From: Melioribacteraceae bacterium
Lineage (GTDB): Bacteria > Bacteroidota > Ignavibacteria > Ignavibacteriales > Melioribacteraceae
Direction of reading: 5' to 3'
DNA: 64,000 nucleotides
Assembly: GCA_022181065.1 (NCBI GenBank)
Contig: BQMY01000074.1
Span: 124,001-188,000, forward strand
Of this stretch, positions 8,578 to 17,856 are shown piece by piece. The translations under genes were made by a program, and so were the position numbers. A model generated the notes under the pieces. The model made no database searches, was not told the DNA's origin, and saw only the letters and a list, made by a program, of their open reading frames with translations. Within the stretch, counting starts at the first letter, position 1. Each line of letters begins with the position of its first letter.

Positions 8578-8616
8578 TAACTTTGTAAAAAATGTGTCCA
8601 AGCGGAGGACTTTGAG

Positions 8617-9057
8617 GTGAAGCAAGAAAAAATAACAAGGTTTTATAAAACCGAAGACGTTGACAGAAAATGGTATGTTGTGGATGCTACGGACCAGGTG
8701 TTGGGTAGATTAGCGGCACAAGTTGCGAGAGTAATTCGCGGTAAACATAAACCGGTATTTACTCCTAATACCGATACAGGTGATTTCGTAATTATTCTTA
8801 ATGCCGATAAAGTAAAGATGACCGGTAAAAGAGAATTACAGAAAAAATATTTCAGGCATTCAGGTTATCCCGGTGGTGTTAAATTCACTACTTTTCAGGA
8901 AGCCAAAGATAAAAAGCCTGAATTTATTATCGAAAACGCTGTTAAAGGTATGCTGCCTAAAAACAGATTAGGACGTAAATTAATTAAAAAATTAAAAGTT
9001 TATACCGGCGAAGAGCATCCTCATGTAGCTCAGCAGCCTGAAGTAATGAGTTTATAA
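8617..9057 (+). CDS. rplM: 50S ribosomal protein L13
   Basis: 146 aa, the usual length. Contains [27 protein letters not shown], the [10 protein letters not shown] loop and the C-terminal [12 protein letters not shown] signature. L13 binds 23S rRNA early in large-subunit assembly. The start is GTG 8617, six bases after a strong GGAGGA site; no ATG fits. It pairs with rpsI 14 bp downstream, the near-universal L13-S9 operon. Confidence 0.97.
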   Translation: MKQEKITRFYKTEDVDRKWYVVDATDQVLGRLAAQVARVIRGKHKPVFTPNTDTGDFVIILNADKVKMTGKRELQKKYFRHSGYPGGVKFTTFQEAKDKKPEFIIENAVKGMLPKNRLGRKLIKKLKVYTGEEHPHVAQQPEVMSL

Positions 9058-9071
9058 TTATAGGTAAGTAA

Positions 9072-9458
9072 ATGGCAGATAAAATTTTTACAGGAAGACG
9101 TAAAAAATCAGTTGCCAGAGTTGTATTGAGAAACGGCTCAGGCAAAGTTACCGTTAACAAACGTGAATTTAATGATTATTTCCCTTTGAAATATCACAGA
9201 GATGATATTGAAGCACCTCTAAAAGTTACTGAAACTTTAGGTAAATTTGATGTTATCGTTAATGTACAGGGTGGTGGGATTTCAGGACAGTCAGAAGCTG
9301 TAAGACTTGGAATTTCAAGAGCATTACTTGAAGTTAACGCTGATTTTCGTCCTCCTTTGAAAGCTGAAGGATTTTTAAGAAGAGACCCGAGAATGGTTGA
9401 ACGTAAGAAATACGGTCGCCCGAAAGCTCGTAAGAGATTCCAGTTCTCTAAAAGGTAA
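9072..9458 (+). CDS. rpsI: 30S ribosomal protein S9
   Basis: 128 aa. Full-length S9: [13 protein letters not shown] at the start, the [12 protein letters not shown] segment, [19 protein letters not shown], and the basic tail ending [10 protein letters not shown] that reaches the P-site tRNA. ATG 9072 has AGGTAAG upstream. Co-transcribed with rplM. A short hairpin at 9465-9482 follows the stop. Confidence 0.97.
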   Translation: MADKIFTGRRKKSVARVVLRNGSGKVTVNKREFNDYFPLKYHRDDIEAPLKVTETLGKFDVIVNVQGGGISGQSEAVRLGISRALLEVNADFRPPLKAEGFLRRDPRMVERKKYGRPKARKRFQFSKR

Positions 9459-9464
9459 TATGTT

Positions 9465-9482
9465 ATTACGCTTTGGCGTAAT
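9465..9482 (+). terminator. short hairpin between rpsI and rpsB
   Basis: ATTACGC/GCGTAAT, a 7-bp stem with a 4-base loop, directly after rpsI. No T-run follows, so it may attenuate rather than end transcription. Confidence 0.4.
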
Positions 9483-9526
9483 CTATAGTTTAGTTAATAC
9501 TATTTATAATAATTCATACTCCCGGA

Positions 9527-9602
9527 TCCGCCTCCTGTGTCCGGTCTAAAAAAAAGGATCAAGGGCGGAGTTGAAAGGGGTAGAAGAAAAACAGGAGTTA
9601 CA
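9527..9602 (+). promoter_or_regulatory. possible structured leader of rpsB
   Basis: The 120-bp gap before rpsB has TATAAT at 9505-9510, then TCCGCCT (9527-9533), which can pair with GGGCGGA (9563-9569), and a purine-rich run leading to AGGAG at 9593-9597. In several phyla S2 represses its own mRNA through a leader; a fold here is plausible but untested. Confidence 0.3.
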
Positions 9603-10541
9603 ATGGCAAAAGTTGAATTGACCCAACTTATTGAGTCAGGTGCGCACTTCGGTCACCTAACCCGCAGATGGAATCCCAAAATGAAGCAGTATATCTTCAT
9701 GGAGAAAAACGGGATTCATATAATTGACCTTAAAAAAACCCAAAACGCTTTAGAGTATGCTGCTCAGAAAATGAATGAAATTGTCTCTTCAGGCAAAAAA
9801 GTTCTTTTTGTGGGTACAAAGAAACAGGCTAAAAGCGTTATGGCTGATGAAGCCAGAAGAAGTGAATCTTTCTGGGTTACCGAAAGATGGCTTGGTGGTA
9901 TGTTGACAAACTTCAGCACTATACGTAAAAGTGTTAAACGTTTGCAGAATATCGACAAAATGGAAACAGACGGTACTTTCGAAAAAATCACTAAAAAAGA
10001 AATCCTTCATATCTCTCGTGAACGCGATAAATTAAGAAAAGTTCTTGAAGGTATTGAAAACATGAACCGTATCCCAGGCGCAATGTTTATCGTTGATATC
10101 AAAAAAGAATCTATCGCGATGAAAGAAGCGCTCAGACTTAACATCCCTATCTTCGCCATTGTTGATACAAACTGCGATCCTGATGATGTTGATTATGTGA
10201 TTCCTTCAAATGATGATGCTGTAAGAGCAATTGAACTTATATCCAAAACATTGTCTGATACAATCATTGAAGGAAATAAAAAAGCAAAAGAGTTGAAAGC
10301 TGAAGAAGTAGCTGAAAAAGAAAGACAGAAAAAACAGCGCGAAGAAGAGGCGGTTTCCGAAAAGAAAGAAGGAAAAGGCAGAATTCGTAAAGTTAAATTT
10401 GATGATAAAGGCGCGAAGAAATCTGACAAGGTTCGTAAAGTTGAAGTAGACGAGAAGAACGAAAAACCTGCTGGTGAAACTCCTAAGGCTGAAGAATCTT
10501 CAACTCCTAAAGAAGAAAAAAAAGAAGAAAATAAAAAATAA
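9603..10541 (+). CDS. rpsB: 30S ribosomal protein S2 with long charged tail
   Basis: 312 aa from ATG 9603, which has AGGAG five bases upstream; the frame stays open further upstream but that part looks like leader. The core (1-235) has MAKVELTQLIESGAHFGHLTRRWNPKM, RWLGGMLTNF, and IPIFAIVDTNCDPDDVDYVIPSNDDA, all classic S2 signatures. The usual length is about 230-260; here roughly 70 extra C-terminal residues are almost all Lys, Glu, Ala and Pro and probably disordered. Followed by tsf 12 bp downstream, the standard rpsB-tsf pair. Confidence 0.95.
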   Translation: MAKVELTQLIESGAHFGHLTRRWNPKMKQYIFMEKNGIHIIDLKKTQNALEYAAQKMNEIVSSGKKVLFVGTKKQAKSVMADEARRSESFWVTERWLGGMLTNFSTIRKSVKRLQNIDKMETDGTFEKITKKEILHISRERDKLRKVLEGIENMNRIPGAMFIVDIKKESIAMKEALRLNIPIFAIVDTNCDPDDVDYVIPSNDDAVRAIELISKTLSDTIIEGNKKAKELKAEEVAEKERQKKQREEEAVSEKKEGKGRIRKVKFDDKGAKKSDKVRKVEVDEKNEKPAGETPKAEESSTPKEEKKEENKK

Positions 10542-10553
10542 GAGGAAACTGAA

Positions 10554-11420
10554 ATGGCAATTACAGCTGCTCAGGTAAAAGAACTTAGAGACAAAACCGG
10601 CGCCGGTATGATGGATTGTAAAAAGGCGTTGACCGAAGCTGATGGAGATTTCGAAAAAGCAGTAGAAATTCTTCGTAAAAAAGGTGCTTCTGTTGCCGCT
10701 AAAAGAGCCGAAAGAACAGCCAGCGAAGGTGTCGTTCTTACACGTTCTCTTGAAAACGGTGCCGCTGCCGCAATGATAGAAGTTAACTGCGAAACTGATT
10801 TCGTCGCGAAAAGTGATGATTTCGTAAAATTTGCAGAATTCGCTTTTGATGTTGTCCTGGAAAACAAACCTGCAAACGTAGAAGAACTACTTTCTCTTGG
10901 TAAAGACAATACAACTGTCGCAAAAGAACTTGAAACCATTATGGGGAAAATTGGTGAAAAAATTGAAGTTTCCCGTTTTGTAATTGAAAGTTCTGACAAT
11001 GGTGTGGTTGTTGGCTACGTTCACCACGGTTCAAAACTTGGTGTTTTGGTAAGAGTTGATAATACCGGCGACAAAAATGAAGCAATTGAACCAATCATAA
11101 AAGATATGGCTATGCAGGTTGCTGCTATGCGTCCTGAATATGCATATCGCGAAGAAGTACCTCAGAGTGTTATCGAAAAAGAAATTGATATATACAAAGA
11201 AGTTCTTCGCAAGGAAGGTAAACCGGAAAATATGCTTGATAAAATCGCAACCGGTAAACTAAACAAGTTCTACGCTGAAACTTGTCTGCTTGAACAAGCC
11301 TATATTAAAGATAACAGCAAGACTATTGGAGCATTGCTAAAAGAATTCAACAAAGAGAATTCGATCGACGCGAAGTTGAAACTTTTCCATCGCTTCAGTT
11401 TGAGTGATGAAAAAAAATAA
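10554..11420 (+). CDS. tsf: elongation factor Ts
   Basis: 288 aa. The guanine-nucleotide exchange factor for EF-Tu. The N-terminal UBA-like module (AAQVKELRDKTGAGMMDCKKALTEADGDFEKAVEILR) is followed by the TDFVAKSDDF segment that contacts EF-Tu, two core subdomains and the C-terminal helix. GAGGA precedes the ATG. Co-transcribed with rpsB and ended by the strong terminator at 11438-11466. Confidence 0.96.
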   Translation: MAITAAQVKELRDKTGAGMMDCKKALTEADGDFEKAVEILRKKGASVAAKRAERTASEGVVLTRSLENGAAAAMIEVNCETDFVAKSDDFVKFAEFAFDVVLENKPANVEELLSLGKDNTTVAKELETIMGKIGEKIEVSRFVIESSDNGVVVGYVHHGSKLGVLVRVDNTGDKNEAIEPIIKDMAMQVAAMRPEYAYREEVPQSVIEKEIDIYKEVLRKEGKPENMLDKIATGKLNKFYAETCLLEQAYIKDNSKTIGALLKEFNKENSIDAKLKLFHRFSLSDEKK

Positions 11421-11437
11421 ATAAATTATTTTTTAAA

Positions 11438-11466
11438 AAAGGTCTTATTTTATAAGACCTTTTTTT
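11438..11466 (+). terminator. Rho-independent terminator of rpsB-tsf
   Basis: AAAGGTCTTA/TAAGACCTTT, a 10-bp stem with a 4-5 base loop followed by a T-run. It overlaps the region just before pyrH, so pyrH probably has its own promoter or is expressed by read-through. Confidence 0.85.
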
Positions 11467-11488
11467 GTATTTAAACGCAGGTGGACGT

Positions 11489-12235
11489 ATGCCGGAATTA
11501 AAATATCAGAGAATTTTATTAAAGCTTTCGGGCGAATCATTGATGGGTAAAAAGGGACATGGTATTGATCCTGAAGTTCTTGCTTTTTTTGCTGGTGAAA
11601 TAAAAAAGGTTCTCGATCTGGGAGTTGAGGTTGGAATTGTTATCGGAGGCGGAAATATCTATCGAGGGTTAAATGCTCAAGCTCAGAATATTGACCGTGT
11701 AACCGGGGATCAGATGGGTATGCTCGCAACAATGATTAATTCTCTGGCACTTCAAAATGCATGCGAAAGCGCTGGAATGTTCACTCGTTTGATGAGCGCG
11801 ATCCATATGGAAGAGATTGCGGAACCTTATATCAGAAGACGAGCCATGCGACACCTTGAAAAAGGTCGTATTGTTATTTTTGGCGCCGGAACAGGACATC
11901 CGTATTTCAGTACTGACACCGCCGCTTCTTTGAGAGCGATAGAAATTGAGGCCGACGCTATTTTCAAAGGTACCCGTGTTGATGGAATTTATGATAGTGA
12001 TCCGGAGAAAAATCCGGCTGCTTCAAGATTCGAAGAAATTTCGTATATTGATGTTTTGCAAAAAGATCTTCGTGTTATGGATCTTACGGCAATCAGTTTG
12101 TGTAAAGAGAACAGTCTGCCCATCATTGTATTTAATATGGATAAAAAAGATAATCTCGTTAAACTGATTACCGGTGAAAATATTGGAACTTCCGTAGGGA
12201 ATCACAATATTTTAGATAATACAATTGTTAAATAA
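11489..12235 (+). CDS. pyrH: UMP kinase
   Basis: 248 aa. Phosphorylates UMP to UDP in pyrimidine synthesis. Amino-acid-kinase fold: [15 protein letters not shown] (phosphate binding), [42 protein letters not shown] and the [13 protein letters not shown] loop. I start at ATG 11489, with AGGTGG upstream; the frame extends upstream into the tsf terminator, which is unlikely to be coding. It ends 13 bp before frr, the conserved pyrH-frr pair. Confidence 0.95.
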   Translation: MPELKYQRILLKLSGESLMGKKGHGIDPEVLAFFAGEIKKVLDLGVEVGIVIGGGNIYRGLNAQAQNIDRVTGDQMGMLATMINSLALQNACESAGMFTRLMSAIHMEEIAEPYIRRRAMRHLEKGRIVIFGAGTGHPYFSTDTAASLRAIEIEADAIFKGTRVDGIYDSDPEKNPAASRFEEISYIDVLQKDLRVMDLTAISLCKENSLPIIVFNMDKKDNLVKLITGENIGTSVGNHNILDNTIVK

Positions 12236-12248
12236 TTGCGGGGAAGAC

Positions 12249-12803
12249 ATGAATCCAATAATTGATGATGCCAAACATAGAATGGATGTAACGATTGAAG
12301 CCTTCCGTTCCGAAATATCGAAAATTCGTACAGGGAAAGCAACTACTGCCCTGCTTGATGGCATTAAAGTAGATTATTACGGTAACCCAACTCCACTTAA
12401 TCAGGTTGGTAACGTCACTGTTCTTGATGCTCACACATTGTCAATAACACCATGGGAAAAATCGTTGGTCGGACCAATTGAAAAAGCAATCATGATAAGC
12501 GATTTAGGCCTTAATCCTGCCAATGACGGTACAAATATCCGCGTTCCTATACCTGCGCTAACCGAGGAAAGAAGAAAAGACCTCGTAAAACTTGTCAAAA
12601 AAATTGGTGAAGAGCATAAAATAGCCATCCGGAATGTTCGCCGAGACGCAAACGATCATCTCAAGAAAGAAGAGAAAAACAAAGAGATTTCCGAGGATGA
12701 AAAAAAACGCCTCGAAGATGATGTGCAAAAAACTACCGACAAGCATATCGAACGCATTGATGAGATGATTGCACACAAAGAAAAAGAAATAATGGAAGTT
12801 TAG
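12249..12803 (+). CDS. frr: ribosome recycling factor
   Basis: 184 aa, the usual length. Long three-helix bundle with a small beta domain: RMDVTIEAFRSEISKIRTGKATTALLDGIKVDYYG, GNVTVLDAHTLSITPWEK, and the C-terminal KKIGEEHKIAIRNVRRDAND helix. It splits post-termination ribosomes with EF-G. ATG 12249 follows GGGGAAGA; an upstream in-frame TTG would overlap pyrH and is less likely. Confidence 0.96.
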   Translation: MNPIIDDAKHRMDVTIEAFRSEISKIRTGKATTALLDGIKVDYYGNPTPLNQVGNVTVLDAHTLSITPWEKSLVGPIEKAIMISDLGLNPANDGTNIRVPIPALTEERRKDLVKLVKKIGEEHKIAIRNVRRDANDHLKKEEKNKEISEDEKKRLEDDVQKTTDKHIERIDEMIAHKEKEIMEV

Positions 12804-12824
12804 AATAATTTTTCATTTCAACTC

Positions 12825-12857
12825 AAGCCGCTCCTGAAAGCGGCTTTTGCTTTTTAA
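12825..12857 (+). terminator. Rho-independent terminator of pyrH-frr
   Basis: AAGCCGCT/AGCGGCTT stem with a CCTGA loop region, followed by TTGCTTTTT. Confidence 0.8.
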
Positions 12858-12938
12858 AATTGTTTGGCATAATTTAGAGATAAGAACATCTTGATAACCA
12901 CATAACTCCGGATAAACAAATAATTAAAAGGATGAGAA

Positions 12939-15188
12939 ATGAGTATCCGCAAAGAAGACGCCCTCAGGTACCACAGTGAGGGAAGAAAAGGTAAAATTGA
13001 AGTTATAGCGACCAAACCATGCTTTACTTCGCGAGATCTTTCCCTGGCATACACACCAGGTGTTGCCGAACCCTGCCGAGAAATTCACAAAAATGATGAT
13101 GATGTTTACAAGTACACGGCAAAAGGAAACCTTGTAGCGGTGGTTTCCAACGGAACTGCGGTTCTTGGACTTGGAGATATTGGTCCGCACGGCGGTAAAC
13201 CGGTAATGGAAGGTAAAGGCGTTCTGTTTAAAAGATTCGCTGATATTGATGTATTCGATATTGAATTAAAAACACACGATCCGAAAGAGATCATTAAAAC
13301 CGTGCAGTATCTCGAACCTACATTCGGAGGTATTAATCTTGAGGATATCAAAGCACCTGAGTGTTTTGAAATTGAGGAAGAATTAAAACGCACCATGAAT
13401 ATTCCGGTTTTCCATGATGACCAGCATGGAACAGCTATTATTTCGTGTGCGGCTCTTCTTAACGCATCAGAAATCACAGGAAAAAAGCTTGAAGATATGG
13501 TCATGGTTGTAAGTGGCGCGGGTGCCGCTGCTGTTGCTTGCTGCAATATTTATATGCAGGCAGGTATCAAACGTGAAAACATTCGTATGTTTGATTCTCG
13601 TGGTGTACTCCACAAAGGAAGAACAGACCTTAACGAATATAAAATGCAATTTGCCATTGATCAGGATTTTGAATCACTCGCCGCGGCAATGGTGGGTTCA
13701 GATGTGTTTATCGGGCTCTCCAAAGGTGATATCGTAACACCCGAAATGGTAAAAAGCATGAACAGCGATCCTATCATCTTTGCTATGGCTAACCCGGATC
13801 CTGAAATTCGTTACGAAGTTGCCGTTGAAGCAAGAAAAGATGTTCTTATGGCAACTGGAAGAAGCGACTATCCGAATCAGGTTAATAATGTTCTGGGCTT
13901 CCCGTTCATCTTCAGGGGCGCTCTTGATGTCAGGGCGAGTGCGATCAACGATGAAATGAAAATGGCTGCGGTAAAAGCTTTGGCGGAACTCGCGAAAGAG
14001 AAAGTACCTGAAGCAGTACTCAATGCTTACGGTGGTAAAGAATTTTCTTTCGGTCGCGAATATATAATTCCAAAACCGTTCGATCCACGAGTTCTATGGA
14101 AGGTTGCTCCTGCTGTAGCAAGAGCTGCTATGGAGACAGGTGTTGCACGTCAGCCAATAGAAGATTGGACAGAATATGAAGAAGAACTTAAAGAACGCCT
14201 TGGCTTCTCACAGGAAATTATCCGCGTAATGATCCATAAAGCGAAAGCAAGTCCGAAGAAAATTGTTTATCCTGAAGGCGAAGAGGAAAAAATAATCAGA
14301 GCCGCTAACGCTATTGTTCACGATAATATTGGTGAACCGGTTCTTCTTGGAAATGTGGAGATCATTAAAAACAAGATTACAGAGCTCGGTTTTGACCTTA
14401 ACAGATTTGAAATTATCGATCCTAAAAATTGTGATAAATGTGAAGATTACGCAAAGAAATTCCATGCTATGCGCCAGAGAAAAGGTGTAACTCCAAAAGC
14501 AGCGTTAAGATTAATGAAGAGTCGCAATTACTATGGCGCGATGATGGTGCATATGGGAGAAGCGCATGCGCTTATTGGCGGATTGACAACCCATTATCCC
14601 GAAACAATCCGTCCGGCGCTTCAATGTATTGGAAGGCGTGAAGGATTTACAGTAGCATCAGGTTTATACATTGTGCTCATCGGACGCAAAACATTGTTTT
14701 TCGCGGATACAACAGTTAATATAAATCCGACTATGGAAGAGTTGGCCGAAATAGCTATTCAGGCAGCTGATACTGTAAGCGAATTTGATATCACTCCTAA
14801 AGTAGCGATGCTTTCTTTCAGTAACTTTGGCTCTGTAAATCACGAAGAGTCCATGAAAATGAAAAAAGCTACAGAGCTTGTCAAGAAGTTTCGACCTGAT
14901 ATTATTGTCGATGGTGAAATGCAGGCGGATACCGCACTTGTACCGGCAATAACGGAACAAAGCTTCCCGTTCAGTAATATTCAGGGGGATGCAAACGTGT
15001 TAATATTCCCTAACCTGTCAGCGGGTAATATCGCATACAAACTTATGGAACGTACAACAAACGCGACGGTTATTGGTCCTGTACTTATGGGCTTGAGGAA
15101 ACCGGTGCACGTGCTGCAGCGTGGCGCTACAGTAGAAGATATAATAAACATGAGCGCGATAGCTGTCGTTGAAGCAAAGGAAAAATAA
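12939..15188 (+). CDS. maeB: malic enzyme with C-terminal phosphotransacetylase-like domain
   Basis: 749 aa, the length of MaeB-type hybrids. N-terminal malic domain ([37 protein letters not shown]), then an NAD(P)-binding domain ([28 protein letters not shown]) to about residue 410, then a phosphate acetyl/butyryltransferase-like domain (about 430-745, [12 protein letters not shown]...[19 protein letters not shown]). It converts malate to pyruvate plus CO2 and NADPH; the C-terminal domain usually has no transferase activity and mediates acetyl-CoA control. AAGGA precedes ATG 12939. Single gene, followed by duplicated terminator hairpins around repeat B. Confidence 0.93.
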   Translation: MSIRKEDALRYHSEGRKGKIEVIATKPCFTSRDLSLAYTPGVAEPCREIHKNDDDVYKYTAKGNLVAVVSNGTAVLGLGDIGPHGGKPVMEGKGVLFKRFADIDVFDIELKTHDPKEIIKTVQYLEPTFGGINLEDIKAPECFEIEEELKRTMNIPVFHDDQHGTAIISCAALLNASEITGKKLEDMVMVVSGAGAAAVACCNIYMQAGIKRENIRMFDSRGVLHKGRTDLNEYKMQFAIDQDFESLAAAMVGSDVFIGLSKGDIVTPEMVKSMNSDPIIFAMANPDPEIRYEVAVEARKDVLMATGRSDYPNQVNNVLGFPFIFRGALDVRASAINDEMKMAAVKALAELAKEKVPEAVLNAYGGKEFSFGREYIIPKPFDPRVLWKVAPAVARAAMETGVARQPIEDWTEYEEELKERLGFSQEIIRVMIHKAKASPKKIVYPEGEEEKIIRAANAIVHDNIGEPVLLGNVEIIKNKITELGFDLNRFEIIDPKNCDKCEDYAKKFHAMRQRKGVTPKAALRLMKSRNYYGAMMVHMGEAHALIGGLTTHYPETIRPALQCIGRREGFTVASGLYIVLIGRKTLFFADTTVNINPTMEELAEIAIQAADTVSEFDITPKVAMLSFSNFGSVNHEESMKMKKATELVKKFRPDIIVDGEMQADTALVPAITEQSFPFSNIQGDANVLIFPNLSAGNIAYKLMERTTNATVIGPVLMGLRKPVHVLQRGATVEDIINMSAIAVVEAKEK

Positions 15189-15215
15189 AAAATTAATAAT
15201 TGTTTCTAATCTTGC

Positions 15216-15244
15216 TGCCGGAGTATCAAAAAGATATTCCGGCT
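15216..15244 (+). terminator. maeB terminator hairpin, first copy
   Basis: GCCGGAGTATC/GATATTCCGGC stem. It is identical over 29 bp to 15466-15494, on the other side of repeat B, but here it is followed by repeat sequence rather than a T-run. Confidence 0.7.
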
Positions 15245-15465
15245 GAGATTGTTGAGAAACCTGGTTGTTGATTTTCACGTCCCCCTTACGCCTGAGGCGC
15301 ACAGGTTTGAAGGGGGAAATCACTCCGCCAACGGCGGATTTTGTGATGGGGGATGACTAAAAGTCACAATAAATGCAATAAATCATCCTCCGTCTTCCGA
15401 CATTCGTCGGAATCCACCTCCTTCCAAGGAGGACTTTAAGACGAAACGACTTTGTAAACAGACTG
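15245..15465 (+). repeat. dispersed composite repeat, copy B (full length)
   Basis: 221 bp between two identical 29-bp hairpins. Left end GAGATTGTTGAGAAACC; right end TTTGTAAACAGACTG; these are imperfect inverted repeats of each other. Module 1 is CCCCCTT..GAAGGGGG with an extra CGCCTGAGGCG hairpin in the loop, an inner TCCGCC/GGCGGA hairpin and GGGGGATGA. Module 2, inverted, is TCATCCTCC, TTCCGAC/GTCGGAA and CCTCCTT/AAGGAGG. Confidence 0.85.
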
Positions 15466-15494
15466 TGCCGGAGTATCAAAAAGATATTCCGGCT
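15466..15494 (+). terminator. maeB terminator hairpin, second copy
   Basis: Same 29 bp as 15216-15244, followed here by TCTTTTTAA, so this copy has the form of a functional Rho-independent terminator. Confidence 0.75.
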
Positions 15495-15521
15495 TCTTTT
15501 TAATCAATTCAGGTTGGAAAT

Positions 15522-15935
15522 ATGGACTGTAAAAAAAACAGAAGAAATATTTTTCAAAGATTGTTTGGTTTATGTATCACAAAACTTCCTGATAACCCTC
15601 ATTGCTGGAAAGTGGTTGAAAATAAGTTGCAGATCGATCTGCAGAAGGCACCGGAATTATCAAAACCGGGCAGCGCCCTCCGTTTTGAAAATGAAAACAG
15701 GAAAATATTGGTTGTTCATTTTGAAAATGATACCTACGCGGCATATAATAATGAATGTCTGCATGCAAAACGTCGTCTGGACCCGGTTCCTGGAACGGAG
15801 ACTGTTCAATGCTGCAGCGTAGGAACTGCCACATATGATAAATCCGGTAAAGTTTTATGCGGTGAAGTTGAAGGGAATCTTAAAACATTTGATGTTACAC
15901 TTACAGACGAAAAACTGGAAGTTCACCTTATTTGA
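15522..15935 (+). CDS. Rieske-like protein with an incomplete cluster motif
   Basis: 137 aa, no signal peptide. From about residue 45 it follows the Rieske [2Fe-2S] fold: SALRFENENRKILVVHF, YAAYNNECLHAKRRLD (the C-x-H ligand pair), then QCCSVGTATYDKSGKVLCGEVEGNL and a final strand. The second ligand pair should be C-x2-H, or C-x4-H in related small proteins; here the His is replaced (CCSVGT), so only three ligands are visible. Cluster binding is doubtful unless one of the extra Cys residues substitutes. No oxygenase or cytochrome partner is nearby. Confidence 0.55.
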   Translation: MDCKKNRRNIFQRLFGLCITKLPDNPHCWKVVENKLQIDLQKAPELSKPGSALRFENENRKILVVHFENDTYAAYNNECLHAKRRLDPVPGTETVQCCSVGTATYDKSGKVLCGEVEGNLKTFDVTLTDEKLEVHLI

Positions 15936-16040
15936 GGTTATTTTAACATTCACCTGGTTTTAGCTTAAATAGTTCTGTTATCCTTTAGAATTTACTGCTA
16001 ATATGCATATATTTATCTGTTAAAAATTTGAGGATACGGA

Positions 16041-16271
16041 ATGGATTTTGCGGAAATTGTAGGCTACATCGCTTCTTTTTTTGCCGGATTTTCACTTATG
16101 ATGGGTAATATACTTTACTTGAGGTGGCTTAATCTGGTGGGAGCAACTTTATTTTGTTGGTATGGATTGATGATTGAAGCGTATCCGGTTCTGGTGTTGA
16201 ATCTTTTTATTACCGGAGCGGATATTTATTATATTTATAAAATATATTCAGATAAACTTGGTAAAACCTGA
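16041..16271 (+). CDS. small membrane protein (YgjV-like)
   Basis: 76 aa, three hydrophobic helices (about 5-24, 28-45 and 48-68). The pattern EIVGYIASFFAGFSLMMGNILYLRWLNLVGATLFCWYGLM...YPVLVLNLFITGADIYYIY resembles the membrane half of YgjV-type proteins, which in other bacteria carry an extra C-terminal domain. GAGG precedes ATG 16041. Its last 14 bases overlap the TTG start of nadB, implying translational coupling to the NAD genes; function unknown. Confidence 0.6.
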   Translation: MDFAEIVGYIASFFAGFSLMMGNILYLRWLNLVGATLFCWYGLMIEAYPVLVLNLFITGADIYYIYKIYSDKLGKT

Positions 16272-17856
16272 AGGCAGTAAAACGAATAATATCTACGATA
16301 TAATTGTTGTAGGAAGCGGACTCGCTGGATTATACGGAGCTGTTTACGCATCTAAATTTGGAAAAGTTGCACTTCTTACCAAATCAGCTTTTGAAGAAAG
16401 TAATTCTTTCTGGGCTCAAGGTGGAATTGCTGCGGCTATCGCAAAAGATGATTCCCCCCATTTCCATTTTGAAGATACAATTGAAGCAGGCCGAGGATTG
16501 TGCGATACCAAAGCTGTTGAAATTCTGGTAAACGACGGAATTCAGAGGGTTCGTGATCTTATGGCCTGGGGAATGGAATTCGACAGAAAGGGAGATGAAC
16601 TCTCACTCGGTCTTGAAGGAGGACATTCACACCGGCGGGTACTCCATGCCGGAGGTGGAGCTACAGGAAAAGAAGTAGTTAATTTTCTTATAAAAAAAGT
16701 TAAATCTATTCCCGAGATAGATGTTTTTGAATTTACTCAGGTATGCCGACTGGTTATAGACGGAAACGCGATTTCGGGTGTAAACATAATTGATATCCGG
16801 TCAGGAAAATCCCGATCATTTTCGGGTAACAAAGTAATCATTGCCTCAGGAGGAGCATCCGGCATATATCAAAGAACAACTAATCCCCTCATATCGACCG
16901 GGGATGGTGTATCGCTTGCTTATAATGCAGGAGCAAAAATTTCAGGAATGGAATTTATTCAATTTCACCCCACTTCACTATATACCGGTACAGACAAAAC
17001 TTTTCTAATCAGTGAGGCAGTCAGGGGCGAAGGGGCCCATCTTGTTAATTTCAACGGCAAACGATTCATGACCAACTACCATGAACTTGCCGAACTCGCG
17101 CCAAGAGATGTTGTTTCAAAAGCTATTTACAATGAAATGAAATTGGCTGGGGAAGATTTCATTTATCTCAGTCTAAAACATCTTGACGCCCCACATATTA
17201 AAAAACGTTTCAAGAACATTTATAAAGAAGCTCTTCAACTGGGTTTTGATATTACCAGAGAACTTGTTCCTGTTGCTCCCGCGGCTCATTACACGATCGG
17301 AGGAATTAAAACAGGATACTTTGGACAAACAGACATCAAAGGTTTATATGCTTGTGGTGAAGTAGCGAGTACAGGTGTCCATGGGGCAAACCGACTCGCG
17401 AGTAATTCCCTTCTGGAATGTATGGTCTTCAGTAAACGAGCTGTGGATCACTCACTTGGTATTGAAAGCAGAGGCAATGTAAGTGAACCGGAAATAATAA
17501 AACTGGATAATACGAACAAAGATTTTTATCTTGAACGGAAAAACCGTATTGCCCATATTATGACAAAAAAAGCGGGAATTGTACGGCAGGAAGAACTTTT
17601 AAATGCCGCGTATTCCGAACTAAAAAAAATCAGGGAAAAAATGGCATCTGGCCCCGGAGACGATTTTTACACTTGTCGTGTTCACAGTCTTGCCACAATA
17701 TGCTCACTTATAACAGATGCTGCAAGAAGGCGCAACGAGAGCAGAGGCGGTCATATCCGACTCGATTTCCCCGATGAATCGGATGCGTTTTTGGGAACAT
17801 ATATTCAGAAAATTAATCAGCCAACTACTTTTCTTCCCCTTGCGGAGGTAAAATGA
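16258..17856 (+). CDS. nadB: L-aspartate oxidase
   Basis: 532 aa. FAD enzyme of NAD de novo synthesis; oxidises aspartate to iminoaspartate. FAD-binding DIIVVGSGLAGLYGAVYA near the N-terminus, SNSFWAQGGIAAAI, HRRVLHAGGGATGKEVV, the substrate loop EFIQFHPTSLY, and GVHGANRLASNSLLECMVF. Only TTG 16258 gives a sensible start; it lies inside the preceding small membrane gene and has no clear ribosome site, so initiation may rely on coupling. ATGA overlap with nadC. Confidence 0.93.
   Translation: MVKPEGSKTNNIYDIIVVGSGLAGLYGAVYASKFGKVALLTKSAFEESNSFWAQGGIAAAIAKDDSPHFHFEDTIEAGRGLCDTKAVEILVNDGIQRVRDLMAWGMEFDRKGDELSLGLEGGHSHRRVLHAGGGATGKEVVNFLIKKVKSIPEIDVFEFTQVCRLVIDGNAISGVNIIDIRSGKSRSFSGNKVIIASGGASGIYQRTTNPLISTGDGVSLAYNAGAKISGMEFIQFHPTSLYTGTDKTFLISEAVRGEGAHLVNFNGKRFMTNYHELAELAPRDVVSKAIYNEMKLAGEDFIYLSLKHLDAPHIKKRFKNIYKEALQLGFDITRELVPVAPAAHYTIGGIKTGYFGQTDIKGLYACGEVASTGVHGANRLASNSLLECMVFSKRAVDHSLGIESRGNVSEPEIIKLDNTNKDFYLERKNRIAHIMTKKAGIVRQEELLNAAYSELKKIREKMASGPGDDFYTCRVHSLATICSLITDAARRRNESRGGHIRLDFPDESDAFLGTYIQKINQPTTFLPLAEVK

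Noticed and set aside
12865-12880. TGGCATAATTT before maeB, and a similar TGGCATAAATT before nadA, as sigma-54 sites
   Set aside because: The -12 GC element is missing at the right spacing in both; at best extended -10 boxes.
13106-13546. 146-codon minus-strand ORF inside maeB
   Set aside because: Opposite-strand reading of a highly conserved enzyme, Ser/Pro-rich with no family pattern.
15514-15822. Plus-strand ORF overlapping the Rieske-like gene in another frame
   Set aside because: The 15522-15935 frame has Rieske fold features and a proper ATG; the other frame has no recognisable motif.
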